Source of the DNA: G942493375 sp942493375
GTDB taxonomy: Bacteria > Armatimonadota > UBA5829
Assembly (NCBI GenBank): GCA_942493375.1
Contig: OW818698.1
Span: 5,146,001 to 5,210,000, forward strand
Length of the DNA: 64,000 bases
Direction: 5' to 3'
Both the position numbers and the translations under genes were made by a program. The notes below the pieces were generated by a model. The model did not search any database. It saw only the letters and a program-made list of their open reading frames with translations, and had not been told where the DNA came from. This document shows, piece by piece, positions 53,345-63,428 of the stretch; position 1 is the first letter of the stretch; each line of letters begins with the position of its first letter.

Positions 53345-56300
53345 CTATTTCTGTTTCTGCTCTTGTATGGCATACAGTCTGGTTTTGGGCCAGTGCCTGT
53401 AGTCAAGTGTATCTTTGAGAACACTCAGAGTATCCCCGGGCGAAGCTGGAGCTTTGCCGCCATATATGACAAAGTGTGAAGCCTCAGGGCCATAGTTCAG
53501 ACTTACAGCACCCATCCCGTCTCCTGGTCCCACGATCATTGTGGTCCCTACTTCGGGGGTTAGCATTCCTATCATTGCGCTATTAGGCACATACTTGGCA
53601 GCCCAGGTGAGCCCTTCAGCAAAGTTGGTGCAGCTCAGTCCATTTCCCATTGGTTTTAGAGGGCCAGATTCTCCATTGGACATTATGTAAGTTCCAGGGA
53701 TCTTACTTTCAACACCCATCAGTTTGTAATCGTCGTAGTTGCAGAACCATGATGTTCCGGAATCAAGGTTTACTTCTGCCCACTCAACCCCTGACCAAAC
53801 AGTGATCGTTTTTACAACATCAATAGTATCTTTCAGTCTGATTCGTGTAAGCACTGGGCCATCCGCCAATACTTCGATATTGTTGGGGGCATTTCGGCTT
53901 ACGCCATTAATGTCAGCAAATCCCGACCAGTCGGTATCACCAGGATGTGTGAGGTCCAGATTGTTCATCGACTTCACTTCCCAGCGATATATGTGTCCAC
54001 CTTCAGTGCCAATCAACAATCTCAGTTTATCGCTCTCGACCAGCTTGCCATTTGGGGCATCGGTTATACGTATGGTTGTATCTTCTGAAGCCTTATATGC
54101 TTTTGTAGGTGAGAAATACAGGAAGTAGGTTCTGTCAGTGCCTTTTTGCAGTGTCCCTGCTGCAAGGAAGACCAGTTTGCTTGCCTTGCCCTGCGTTATG
54201 ATCTGGGAAGGCACAATGGACTGAGTGGAAGTTACAGGATCAAACTGAACCAGTTGAACACCCTTGGCTATTGCGTTCAGTTTTGTAACATCGAGTTCAA
54301 CTGGTTGGTCAGATCTGGTAAACTCACCAGCGGATACACTGAAACCAATACGTTTATCAAAATCAGCAAGTTGCCAGGCTGTTTCAGGCAGGTATGTGCT
54401 GTTAGCCTGACTGTCGGGAATAGACCTGCGTACTGATGTCTCAACTACACCCAACCCGATCTTATCACCGGCAGGTAATTCCTTGCCTGTCTCCAAACAC
54501 TCAAGTGCATCTCCCAGCCCCTTGATCAGTACATCATACTTTTCAATTAGAGTGTTGTATCTGCCTGCTATTCCATCCAGGGAATAGGGTCTGGCTTCAC
54601 GGTTCCAGAGTTCGATATATCTATTCCGCAAAGCAACGTGCTCTGCTTTGGTCTTCATAAAGATCGTCATTGCTTTGTTAATGCCTGCCTTAGCAATGGA
54701 TCTGTTTGTCTGGTTCGCATAAGCCTTCTGGTAAGCCTCTGCAGCATCCATATAGGCAAGCATTCGATCACCCATGAGTTTCATTCTTTGGGTGCCGAAT
54801 ATGAAGTAATCTATCTGGTCTGCATTTATCCTGGCATCCTTCTTTGCAGCGTATAAATGCTTGAGTGCCGGATTTACCAGATTTAAGAGTGAATTTGCCT
54901 GATTCAGAGCTGATTGGCGTCCTGCAAATGAACCAAAATCTCCCTGCCAGAACCTTCCATCACCCATTCCGCCATAACCGGGGAGTGAGTGGGTTTTAGT
55001 AAGCAAGGTGATTGCCTTGCCGAATTCCTCTCCCTTTTCTCCAAACATCACTGCGCCGATTCGCTTGTTGAAGTCCTCAATGTTGGTTTTGGAGCCGGCC
55101 CAGGAGCACTCAGCGCCCCATGCGATCCCATGCCAGTTGTAACCCATCAGGTTCTCGCCGTCATCTCCCCAACTGGTATTCAACATTCCCATCGCGCCGT
55201 ATTTGACTCCGGATCTCACATAGTTTCGGATGTTGATGTTGGCAGTATTGAAATCCGGAAGAATCCGGCTCCAACTACTGACACCCGGGCATACGAAGAA
55301 ATCATATCCTGAGTTCTTGAATGGAGTTACTGCATCATCAAAAGAAGCCCCGGCGTGGTATCCCCATGAGAGCATTATGGTGTCTTTCGGAATATCGTTT
55401 AGATTCTCCGGGTGTTGCAGGATGATATCACCCCACATCATCATGCGTTTACCATATTTATTGGTTATCAGGTCATGAACACGCTTGATGTGCTGAGTAT
55501 AGACTCCTCCAACGCCGATCTTCTGTGCCAGAGGTTTTGATGGTCCGGTGCCAAGTTCATAGGTTTCATCGCAGTCTATGTTAAACAGTGGGGATTCTAA
55601 CAACGGCAACTGCTCGGAGTACATCTCATCCAGGAGTTTATATGTTCCCTCGTTAGTTGGGTCAAGGCAGTCTCCACCTTCTTTGAGGTGTGCATATTCG
55701 GGGTGCTTTAGGATGTGATAGAAATGCCCCAGTGACTGCTGGCATCCGACAATATCAACATCGTAGTTCTTAGAATAGCTGACCAGCGATTTCAGGTCAG
55801 CCGGAGTCAGACTTCCATTAGCTGGTCCTATCACGGGATTCTTGGCAAATGCGAACTGGTGTTCCAGGTAGTATGTGAAGAAGTTCATCCTGAGATACCG
55901 TGCATTTCTGACCTGCATCTCGAATGTCTTGAGCTGCGAGTTTCTACCACGTGTGATATCGTCCTGAAAACCTCTGTATTGAAGGCTTGGATAATCTCGA
56001 ATCTCAACGCAGGGAATGCCACTTCCCGTAGAGTTTGCAATGACCAATTGCCGAAGGGTCTGAATACCGTTTACCAGCCCGGCAGCGCCGATAGATTTGA
56101 TGTCTATACCATTGGCCGAGACATTCAGAATATATCCCTCTATGTCTGTAGGCAAGGAGGTTGTGGTTGGAAGTTTCGTTCCAATATGCAGTGAAAACGC
56201 GTTAGCTTTCATTTGTGGGAGTGGTTTGACACGGCATTTAATCCTGAAGAATGTTCTAATGTCACCTGCAAGATCGGTAGCTGCCTGGATACCGGCCTGG

Positions 56301-56485
56301 GTATCCGAGACTGTTATATCAAGTCCACTCGAGATTTTATAACTACCATTTTCCAGTGTCACTGATTTTGGAAATGGGATTAGCCTTAACTGTGTAATTG
56401 AATTAGTGGCCAATGCCTGTCCCTGCAGGCAACAAAGAAGCACTGTTGCCATAAACAGAGCTAATAATAAACGAAACTTGCTCAT
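53345..56485 (-). CDS. Exported GH20-type beta-N-acetylhexosaminidase-like protein
   Basis: 1046 residues; signal peptide MSKFRLLLALFMATVLLCCL then QGQALA. Residues about 30-160 are the GH20b N-terminal domain (LIPFPKSVTLENGSYKISSG ... GYILNVSANGIDI). The catalytic barrel follows (ARYLRMNFFTYYLEHQFAF; FNIDCDETYELG, with the Asp-Glu pair of GH20). The ~400-residue C-terminal part is beta-rich and unusual in length. GGAGG in the leader is about ten bases before the ATG. Likely acts on HexNAc-containing glycans outside the cytoplasm, alongside DUF4838 copy 4. Confidence 0.88.
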   Translation of the reverse strand: MSKFRLLLALFMATVLLCCLQGQALATNSITQLRLIPFPKSVTLENGSYKISSGLDITVSDTQAGIQAATDLAGDIRTFFRIKCRVKPLPQMKANAFSLHIGTKLPTTTSLPTDIEGYILNVSANGIDIKSIGAAGLVNGIQTLRQLVIANSTGSGIPCVEIRDYPSLQYRGFQDDITRGRNSQLKTFEMQVRNARYLRMNFFTYYLEHQFAFAKNPVIGPANGSLTPADLKSLVSYSKNYDVDIVGCQQSLGHFYHILKHPEYAHLKEGGDCLDPTNEGTYKLLDEMYSEQLPLLESPLFNIDCDETYELGTGPSKPLAQKIGVGGVYTQHIKRVHDLITNKYGKRMMMWGDIILQHPENLNDIPKDTIMLSWGYHAGASFDDAVTPFKNSGYDFFVCPGVSSWSRILPDFNTANINIRNYVRSGVKYGAMGMLNTSWGDDGENLMGYNWHGIAWGAECSWAGSKTNIEDFNKRIGAVMFGEKGEEFGKAITLLTKTHSLPGYGGMGDGRFWQGDFGSFAGRQSALNQANSLLNLVNPALKHLYAAKKDARINADQIDYFIFGTQRMKLMGDRMLAYMDAAEAYQKAYANQTNRSIAKAGINKAMTIFMKTKAEHVALRNRYIELWNREARPYSLDGIAGRYNTLIEKYDVLIKGLGDALECLETGKELPAGDKIGLGVVETSVRRSIPDSQANSTYLPETAWQLADFDKRIGFSVSAGEFTRSDQPVELDVTKLNAIAKGVQLVQFDPVTSTQSIVPSQIITQGKASKLVFLAAGTLQKGTDRTYFLYFSPTKAYKASEDTTIRITDAPNGKLVESDKLRLLIGTEGGHIYRWEVKSMNNLDLTHPGDTDWSGFADINGVSRNAPNNIEVLADGPVLTRIRLKDTIDVVKTITVWSGVEWAEVNLDSGTSWFCNYDDYKLMGVESKIPGTYIMSNGESGPLKPMGNGLSCTNFAEGLTWAAKYVPNSAMIGMLTPEVGTTMIVGPGDGMGAVSLNYGPEASHFVIYGGKAPASPGDTLSVLKDTLDYRHWPKTRLYAIQEQKQK

Positions 56486-56660
56486 CCAATACCTCCAAGT
56501 GATTATAAGGATAGACTTATTCCTGGCGGGTGCACTAACCTTCGTGAAATCCTGGTATTTTAGGTGTTTTATGCTATCACATTGAATAATGCATTTTGGA
56601 TGAGGTTATATAAGAGGTTGATACAGACGGGATTATTGTATCTTGAATCGCTCAGAAATC

Positions 56661-57683
56661 CTATTGCTCTGTATGTAGTAGGGTGTCTATGCTGTCATCA
56701 ATCCTTGAGAAACGGCAGGAGAGTATGTAGCCGCCTTCCTGTTCTGAAGGATTAGGGACGGTACGTAAAACATAAGCAAGACCAGTGACACTTTCTGTCT
56801 TCGGTTTACCTTCTACATCCACCATTATGACTTCGCCGGGTTCTACATATTCAGGAATAGTAATCCGCATTCCTCCGCGGCTGATATCATCGGTTGACCC
56901 TTCAATTCTTATAGGATCTGTTTCAGATTCGTCGCAATATGCAGCCATTCGAATTGGGAGTTTCATTGGAAACCTGGGATGCTTTCGTCTCTGAGTTCTG
57001 TAAATTACTACCGGTTTACCCATTTGGAGCATAAATACGGGTTCCTGGATAATATCAACGACCTGACTTGTGAAGCTGTAATGTGCATCTTTTCCAGCGA
57101 CTCCAACCCGTATGCTTGCTCTCAATGGAACTTCACATATTCTATTGGATGAATCTTTAATTGGGCTTAGGTAAAGGTAACGATCGTCTCTCTGCATTAT
57201 GGTACTAGTCATGTTGCCTGTTCTGCTCATACCAAGAATTTGAACATCAACCTGTTTCCCCAGACCAAAAAGGAGTTGGCTGCCAATGGTTGCAGATCCA
57301 GCCTTTTTCAATACCTCTTCCAGGCATTCGTATACATGCTTGGAAGCTTCTTCAATATCCCAAGACCCGAGTCCAACTATACGGACGTCCTGAGTAGCGG
57401 ATGGACATATACATTTGCGTCCGCATTCGGGTGCTTCAAATGCTAATACTGGAATGTCCAAACAAAGCGTTTTGACTTGTTCAATCATCTGAAGGCATGG
57501 GGATTCGCCTGCGCAACTCATGACAACCAGATCAATTTCACCCTCTGCCAGTCTACTTGCTGCCGAGGGGACATTAAATGAGAAATCCGCTCTGTAGCCT
57601 CTGCTAGCCAATTTGGCAGCCAGATTTCTGCAAAATCCAGCTCCTTCGTCAACCACCAGTATATTTCCACCGAGCGCGAACAT
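56661..57683 (-). CDS. PilZ domain protein with degenerate receiver domain
   Basis: 340 residues from the ATG at 57683, with GGAGG five bases upstream; upstream in-frame starts lack a site. Residues 1-115 look like a response-regulator receiver (NILVVDEGAGFCRNLAAKLA, then EIDLVVMSCAGESPCL), but the phospho-acceptor Asp position in DLVVM(S) is Ser, so it is probably not phosphorylated. A linker/YcgR-N-like domain follows (about 150-235), then PilZ (about 240-340) with RRKHPRFPMKLPIRM and TDDISRGGMRI, the c-di-GMP binding residues. Likely a c-di-GMP effector controlling surface or motility functions. Confidence 0.82.
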   Translation of the reverse strand: MFALGGNILVVDEGAGFCRNLAAKLASRGYRADFSFNVPSAASRLAEGEIDLVVMSCAGESPCLQMIEQVKTLCLDIPVLAFEAPECGRKCICPSATQDVRIVGLGSWDIEEASKHVYECLEEVLKKAGSATIGSQLLFGLGKQVDVQILGMSRTGNMTSTIMQRDDRYLYLSPIKDSSNRICEVPLRASIRVGVAGKDAHYSFTSQVVDIIQEPVFMLQMGKPVVIYRTQRRKHPRFPMKLPIRMAAYCDESETDPIRIEGSTDDISRGGMRITIPEYVEPGEVIMVDVEGKPKTESVTGLAYVLRTVPNPSEQEGGYILSCRFSRIDDSIDTLLHTEQ

Positions 57684-58414
57684 TTTTGCCTCCATGTGCA
57701 AATCAGAAATACGAACTACCCCATCCATTTGGGCATGATCCATATTATAAGTCCAATTATATGAATAGTATAAAAAGCCACCGAAAAAGACACGCAAACA
57801 TCTGTGCTATCTTATCTGGCAGGAACAGAAAGCTGAGGTTTGCCAATATTTTAGGTTGACTAACATGTAATATTCTCGCAAGAATCATGCCAAAGGCCTC
57901 TTGATTTAACTATTTGTTAAAACAAATAAAAATAGCATGTTCTTTGGAGGTAATTTGATGAGTGTGATTTCTCCTGATATTTGTAAATAGATAGCTCACA
58001 TAACTTTCGCTATATAGTAAAAAATAGTGCTCATAGGACTATTGATGACATACAGCTTGCAAATATAGTGATTGTGAATCTGCCATTTCTACAAGTATGG
58101 TGAATGATTACTAACAAGCAAATTTTCTGAAATGTCGATGTCTCAGCCGTGAGTTTAATTATAAAGATACCTTTTCGCAATCTCGCCATAAATGCCGTTT
58201 GCAGTATTTGACCCACCCGGACTCCGAGGTATATAATTGACTAAGTACACTTGTAACTGAGTCGTCTGCGATATAACTGCTATTTTTATCTGTGAGTTAT
58301 GCAACTGCACGCCGAAATAATGAACCAGTTCTGCATGCTGTTGATGTAAAGGCATCTCGTGTGTGGCCCCTGCTAAGAGACAGGGGCTTTACAGCATTAC
58401 CCGGAGGGATATAG
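57684..58414. other. 731-bp noncoding region with hairpin before rfbD
   Basis: No credible ORF across 57684-58414 apart from short unsupported ones. A GC stem, GCCCCTG (58366-58372) and CAGGGGC (58381-58387) followed by TTT, stands 27 bases before the rfbD ATG. It may end an upstream small RNA or attenuate rfbD-ileS. I see no tRNA or known riboswitch consensus. Confidence 0.5.
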
Positions 58415-59281
58415 ATGAAAGTCCTTGTTACCGGAGCCGATGGAATGCTTGGGAGCAGAGTCTGTAAGGCGCTATCCTGCAAGCATGAAGTGATTCCAAC
58501 AGACCTGCTTTCATCACGTCTACCTCTTGATATATGTGATTCTGATGCAGTATTTGAATGCCTGAAAATGCAGCTTCCTGAACTGATCGTTCACTGCGCT
58601 GCAATGACTGATGTTGATGCCTGCACTAGAAACCCGGATGAAGCATTCAGGATAAATGCAATCGGCACTTCGAACCTGGCATGTGCTGCCATTGAAGTAA
58701 ATGCTTCACTGATTTATGTAAGCACGGACTATGTATTCGATGGAACAGAAAACAGACCATATACGGAATTTGATCAACCTAATCCGATTAATGTATATGG
58801 CGCCAGCAAGCTGGCTGGCGAGAACATTGTAAAAGAATTGCTCACAAAGTTCTACATAATAAGGACGAGTTGGCTGTTTTCACCTACTCACAAGAATTTT
58901 CCTCTCAGCATTCTAAGGGCTGCTCAGGCTGGCAAGGAGTTGAAGGTTGTTTCCGACCAGTTTGGTTCCCCTACATATGCTGATGACCTGGCAAGTTTTA
59001 TAGAATCTATTGCAGATTCAAAAAAATACGGGACATATCATTTTACAAATGCCGGAAGTTGTTCGTGGTATCAGTTTGCACGGAAAATACTCGACCTTGC
59101 CGGCATGTCGCACATCAATATAGCGCCCATAAAGTCGGCGCAGTGGCCTACACCGACAGTTAGGCCTAAATACTCGGTCCTCAGACGTTACAGGTCAGAA
59201 CTGACAGGGAATGATGTCAACAGAACCTGGGAAGAGGCCGCAGCGGAGTTTATCAGAGAATGGACTATAGTAAAACAGTAA
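58415..59281 (+). CDS. rfbD: dTDP-4-dehydrorhamnose reductase (RmlD-like)
   Basis: 288 residues; CCGGAGG eight bases upstream. NAD(P)-binding VTGADGMLGSRVCKAL, the VSTDYVFDGTENRPYTE block and the catalytic YGASKLAGE (Tyr-x3-Lys) identify an extended SDR of the RmlD family. It makes the last step of dTDP-L-rhamnose formation, an activated sugar for surface polysaccharide. It overlaps the ileS start by 22 bases, so the two are co-transcribed. Confidence 0.9.
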   Translation: MKVLVTGADGMLGSRVCKALSCKHEVIPTDLLSSRLPLDICDSDAVFECLKMQLPELIVHCAAMTDVDACTRNPDEAFRINAIGTSNLACAAIEVNASLIYVSTDYVFDGTENRPYTEFDQPNPINVYGASKLAGENIVKELLTKFYIIRTSWLFSPTHKNFPLSILRAAQAGKELKVVSDQFGSPTYADDLASFIESIADSKKYGTYHFTNAGSCSWYQFARKILDLAGMSHINIAPIKSAQWPTPTVRPKYSVLRRYRSELTGNDVNRTWEEAAAEFIREWTIVKQ

Positions 59282-62025
59282 ACCTGCCTAAAACCGATTT
59301 TCCGATGAAGGGGAACCTGCCCCAAAAGGAACCGGTCATACAGAAGACCTGGGAAGATAAGCAGATCTACCAGAAGCTTCTGACACGCCCGGCACCTAAA
59401 GGCGCGTACATCCTGCACGATGGGCCACCTTACTCAAACGGGGATATCCATATCGGGCATGCACTCAACAAGATTCTCAAGGATTTTGTTATCAAGTATA
59501 TGGCTATGAACGGCCATACAGCTCCATATGTCCCGGGTTGGGATAACCATGGAATGCCTATTGAGAACAAGGTTGGAGAACAGTTCCGCAAAAAGAACAT
59601 TCATCCAACGAAACTTGAGATGCGCCATGAGTGTCGCAAGTACGCCAGAAAATGGGTGGATACTCAGAAAGAACAGTTCAAGCGACTGGGGATTCTGGGC
59701 GACTGGGAAGATCCTTATCTGACAATGAGTAAGGGATACGAGTCTACCATAATCAAAGTCTTTGGTGAACTCGCGGAGCAGGGATACATATATCGAGGTC
59801 TGAAACCGATACACTGGTGCATCAACGATGAGACTGCGTTGGCTGAGGCAGAGATCGAGTATGCAGACCATAAGTCGTTCTCGATTCACGTCCGTTTCCC
59901 ATTGATCAGCGATCCTAACGGTTACTTCAAGGGTAAATCACCTGAGCATTGTTACACCATAATCTGGACCACTACTCCGTGGACTATTCCAGCAAACCTT
60001 GCTGTCGCCATCCATCCTGATGAAGACTATGTTCTGGTTGATGTTGGGGAAGATCGATATCTTATCGGGAAAGAACTTCTCCAGGCAACTATGGATGCGA
60101 TGGGAGCCAGGGACTTTACTGTTGTAAAGTCTATAAGGGGATCGAAACTTGAGGACTTGACCTTCAAGCATCCTCTCTTCGACCGTAAGTCCATAATTGT
60201 TCATGCTGATTATGTTACGACAGAGGACGGGACCGGAGTTGTCCATACTGCACCGGGTCATGGCCGTGAGGACTTTGAGACTGGACGCAGATATGGTCTG
60301 ACACCATTGTGTCCGGTGGACGAAAAAGGATATTTTACAAAGGATGCAGGGCAGTTTGAGGGCCTTCATATCCTGAGACAGGGTAACAAGGCAGTGATAG
60401 ATGCCCTTGCAGAGTCCGGAAACCTGCTTGCATCGGGAGAGATTTCTCACAGCTATCCGCATTGCTGGAGATGTCACAACCCTCTGATCTTCAGGACAAC
60501 TGTCCAGTGGTTTATGAACTTGGACCATGAGGATCTCCGCCACAAAATCCTTGATGCTATAGAGAATGTGCAGTTCTATCCTCCGGAAGCCAAGAACAGG
60601 CTGACTGCGATGATAGAGAATTCTCCGGACTGGTGTCTTTCCAGGCAACGGTCATGGGGTGTTGGAATACCGGTTTTCTACTGCAGAGACTGTAATGAAG
60701 CAATCATGACCAAAGAGAGTATTGATGCAGTCTATCAGGATTCTGAGGCAAATGGGGCTGATTCCTGGTATGAAAAGACACCTGAACAGATACTCCCTGA
60801 CGGTTTCACCTGCCCGGCATGCGGTGGAAAAACGTTTACCTCGGAAGAGGATGTTCTGGATGTCTGGTTTGATTCAGGATCCAGCAGCAGGGCAGTTGTG
60901 GAGAAACGACCCCATCACTCGTATCCGGCAGACACATATTGTGAGGGTTCAGACCAGCACAGAGGTTGGTTTAATAAGTCTTTGATCGTCGGTATGGCCA
61001 CAAAGGGTATACCACCGTTCAAAGAGATCATCAGCCACGGGTTTGTATTGGATTCCGAAGGCAAGGCAATGAGTAAGTCGATCGGAAATACCATCGCTCC
61101 GCAGAACATAATCCAGCAGATTGGCGTCGATGTTCTCAGGCTGTTTATATCATCTACAGACTATTCTGAAGATGTGCGAATAGGGGATGAGATACTCAAA
61201 CGAGTCACGGAGAGCTATCGCCGTATCCGTAATACATTCCGGTTTATGCTGGCTAATCTCAGTGACTTTGATCCTGCAGTGGACAGAGTTGCGTTTGAAG
61301 ATATGGAACGGCTGGATCGCTATGCCTTGCATAAGTTGGAGGATCTGGTTGCGAATGTAATCCCGGCCTATGATGCCTATGAGTTCCACAAGGTATACAG
61401 GTTAGTCTACAGTTTCTGTTCTCAGGAATTAAGTTCGCTGTATCTGGACATACTCAAAGATAGACTGTATGCTTCAGCGCCGAAGTCTGCACTCAGGCGT
61501 TCTGCACAGACTGTGCTATATGAAGTTACCAGCGTGCTTGCAAGACTGATCGCCCCGATAATCCCTCACACTGCTGAAGAAGTCTGGCAGTATATACCGG
61601 GTGAAAAAGCGGAATCAGTTCTACTTGCTCATTTCCCGTTTGTGCGACCTGACTATACGGACAAGGGAACTGCCGAAAGAGGCGATAAGATACTTGAGGT
61701 TAGAGAGCAAGTATTGCTTGCACTCGAAGAAGCCAGGCAGTCCGGTAAGATTGGTAAGCCGATGGAGTCAAGGGTGGTCCTGCATGTTCCGGCTACAGAG
61801 TTCGAGTTCTTGAAAGAGTTCGAAGAGCTGCTACCATCTGTATTTATCGTATCGCAGGTGGAATTAGTCGACGCCGGCGATGATCCATTGTCAGTTGAAG
61901 TCGTAGCACCCAACGGTGTAAAATGCGAACGGTGCTGGCTTATTCTTGAATCAGTCGGATCTCATGAAGACCATCCGGGTCTGTGTGACCGCTGTCATGA
62001 GGTAGTGAAAGATATTGCAGAATAA
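59260..62025 (+). CDS. ileS: Isoleucyl-tRNA synthetase
   Basis: 921 residues. N-terminal DYSKTVNLPKTDFPMKGNLP, HIGH motif in HDGPPYSNGDIHIGHALN, KMSKS-like KAMSKSIGN, and a C-terminal zinc-binding CERC ... CDRCHEVV pair typical of bacterial IleS. It charges tRNA-Ile. Start overlaps rfbD and stop overlaps lspA, a compact operon. No T-box is visible. Confidence 0.98.
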   Translation: MDYSKTVNLPKTDFPMKGNLPQKEPVIQKTWEDKQIYQKLLTRPAPKGAYILHDGPPYSNGDIHIGHALNKILKDFVIKYMAMNGHTAPYVPGWDNHGMPIENKVGEQFRKKNIHPTKLEMRHECRKYARKWVDTQKEQFKRLGILGDWEDPYLTMSKGYESTIIKVFGELAEQGYIYRGLKPIHWCINDETALAEAEIEYADHKSFSIHVRFPLISDPNGYFKGKSPEHCYTIIWTTTPWTIPANLAVAIHPDEDYVLVDVGEDRYLIGKELLQATMDAMGARDFTVVKSIRGSKLEDLTFKHPLFDRKSIIVHADYVTTEDGTGVVHTAPGHGREDFETGRRYGLTPLCPVDEKGYFTKDAGQFEGLHILRQGNKAVIDALAESGNLLASGEISHSYPHCWRCHNPLIFRTTVQWFMNLDHEDLRHKILDAIENVQFYPPEAKNRLTAMIENSPDWCLSRQRSWGVGIPVFYCRDCNEAIMTKESIDAVYQDSEANGADSWYEKTPEQILPDGFTCPACGGKTFTSEEDVLDVWFDSGSSSRAVVEKRPHHSYPADTYCEGSDQHRGWFNKSLIVGMATKGIPPFKEIISHGFVLDSEGKAMSKSIGNTIAPQNIIQQIGVDVLRLFISSTDYSEDVRIGDEILKRVTESYRRIRNTFRFMLANLSDFDPAVDRVAFEDMERLDRYALHKLEDLVANVIPAYDAYEFHKVYRLVYSFCSQELSSLYLDILKDRLYASAPKSALRRSAQTVLYEVTSVLARLIAPIIPHTAEEVWQYIPGEKAESVLLAHFPFVRPDYTDKGTAERGDKILEVREQVLLALEEARQSGKIGKPMESRVVLHVPATEFEFLKEFEELLPSVFIVSQVELVDAGDDPLSVEVVAPNGVKCERCWLILESVGSHEDHPGLCDRCHEVVKDIAE

Positions 62026-62566
62026 CCTGCTGAATAAAACGAACGATTCCCAGCAACCTAAACAGAACATGACTCTATTATTGGCTGCTTTTGCTGCAGG
62101 AACTTTGGTGCTTGATCAGGTCACCAAGGCTGCAGCAAGGTTGTATATCAGTTCTGAATCAGCAATAACAATCATTCCTGGGTTTGCAGATCTCAGGCTC
62201 AGCTTCAACCGCGGAGCAGCGTTTGGCTTGTTGCCATCGTTTGCTCCGCTGTTCATTGTGATGGCGATAGTTGTTGTGTATGCTATATGGCGGCTGAGGC
62301 ATGTTGGGACTATAAGACCGTTAGCTATTGGCCTCGGGTTGTTGATGGGCGGGGCTCTGGGTAATGTTATCGATAGAATTGTGACACCCGGCAGAGGTGT
62401 TACGGATTTTATCGACCTGCACCTGGGATCTGCTGCTTCAGCGCTCTCCTGGCCTACATTCAACCTTGCAGATGCAGCACTGGTAATCGGTATGCTGCTG
62501 ACAGTTTTGTTTGCCAAAATCCATTCGGAGAATAATCAGCCAGAGGATTGTGATCCGAAGTGTTAA
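62015..62566 (+). CDS. lspA: Lipoprotein signal peptidase II
   Basis: 183 residues from a TTG at 62015 that overlaps the ileS stop; an ATG at 62069 (165 residues) is equally plausible and closer to family length. Four membrane segments, SFNRGAAFGLLPS, and the two catalytic Asp motifs GNVIDRIVTPGRGVTDFIDL and FNLADAALVIG identify LspA. It cleaves lipoprotein signal peptides after lipidation by Lgt, which is encoded next. Confidence 0.95.
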   Translation: MQNNLLNKTNDSQQPKQNMTLLLAAFAAGTLVLDQVTKAAARLYISSESAITIIPGFADLRLSFNRGAAFGLLPSFAPLFIVMAIVVVYAIWRLRHVGTIRPLAIGLGLLMGGALGNVIDRIVTPGRGVTDFIDLHLGSAASALSWPTFNLADAALVIGMLLTVLFAKIHSENNQPEDCDPKC

Positions 62567-62638
62567 CCATATCGTATATATCAGTATAAACACAATGAGG
62601 AACCTGCTCCTGCCTATACGCCATTTGGAGATTGCAAC

Positions 62639-63385
62639 TTGAAATCGGTGCTCTTCAGCATATTTGGATTCCCGATCCACAGTTATGGATTGATGATGGT
62701 TATTGGTTTTATGGCTGCTGCCTGGCGTGCTTCAAAACGTGCTAAGGCTGTCGATATAAACCCGGACCGTGTCTATGATATAGGATTAATAGCGCTGTTA
62801 TCGGGTGTTTTAGGTTCTAGGATAGTCTTTGTTTTGTTAAACTATCAGACGGAATCTTTGACAGGGTTATACAAAGTATGGGAAGGTGGGCTTAGTTTTC
62901 ACGGCGGTGTAATATTTGGAATGCTTGGTGGGTGGTTATATACTGTCCGGGCCAAATTGAACTTCTGGAAAATAGCAGACCTCTGTGCTCCATCGATTGC
63001 AATAGCTTATGCCTTGACTAGAATAGGTTGCTTCCTCAATGGTTGCTGCTATGGATGCCCGACGGATTTACCGTGTGGTGTCAGATTTCTTGAGAATGGG
63101 ACATTGACTCCACCATCTCACCCAACACAGATATATGCCTCGATTACAAACCTGCTGATATTCTGGATTCTGACCAGAGTAGAAAAAGCCAACCTGCCTA
63201 CTGGTGGAGTCTTCTCCGCTTATGTTGCTTTGTATGGTCTTTATAGATTCCTGATCGAGTTCCTGCGCAGCGGATACTCAGCCCAACTGTCCCTATTGAA
63301 CCTGACCCAGGCCCAGTGGGTAAGCATTATAATGATGCTGGTAGGCGGGCTTTACTTCCTGAAAGTGGCAAAATCTCGTAAATAG
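62639..63385 (+). CDS. lgt: Prolipoprotein diacylglyceryl transferase
   Basis: 248 residues from TTG at 62639 with GGAG nine bases upstream. Multiple membrane segments, the Lgt signature ARIGCFLNGCCYGCPTDLPC variant (usually RIGNFINGE...), HGGVIFGMLGGW and HPTQIYAS support it. It adds diacylglycerol to the lipobox Cys. The Cys-containing form of the signature is common in non-proteobacterial Lgt. Confidence 0.95.
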   Translation: MKSVLFSIFGFPIHSYGLMMVIGFMAAAWRASKRAKAVDINPDRVYDIGLIALLSGVLGSRIVFVLLNYQTESLTGLYKVWEGGLSFHGGVIFGMLGGWLYTVRAKLNFWKIADLCAPSIAIAYALTRIGCFLNGCCYGCPTDLPCGVRFLENGTLTPPSHPTQIYASITNLLIFWILTRVEKANLPTGGVFSAYVALYGLYRFLIEFLRSGYSAQLSLLNLTQAQWVSIIMMLVGGLYFLKVAKSRK

Positions 63386-63387
63386 AA

Positions 63388-63402
63388 TCGCGAATTTCGC
63401 GA
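63388..63402. repeat. TCGCGAA palindrome between convergent genes
   Basis: TCGCGAA-T-TTCGCGA, a 15-base perfect palindrome, three bases after the lgt stop. A further CGCGAAAA unit at about 63417-63424 suggests a small interspersed repeat that sits between convergent genes. Confidence 0.6.
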
Positions 63403-63428
63403 AACATGCCAGATAACGCGAAAATGGG

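Noticed and set aside
58200..58400. tRNA or T-box leader before rfbD-ileS
   Set aside because: No cloverleaf, TTCGA arm or T-box sequence could be found; only a hairpin is supported.
58031..58482. Small minus-strand ORFs before rfbD
   Set aside because: Overlapping, low-complexity, no ribosome sites; region treated as noncoding.
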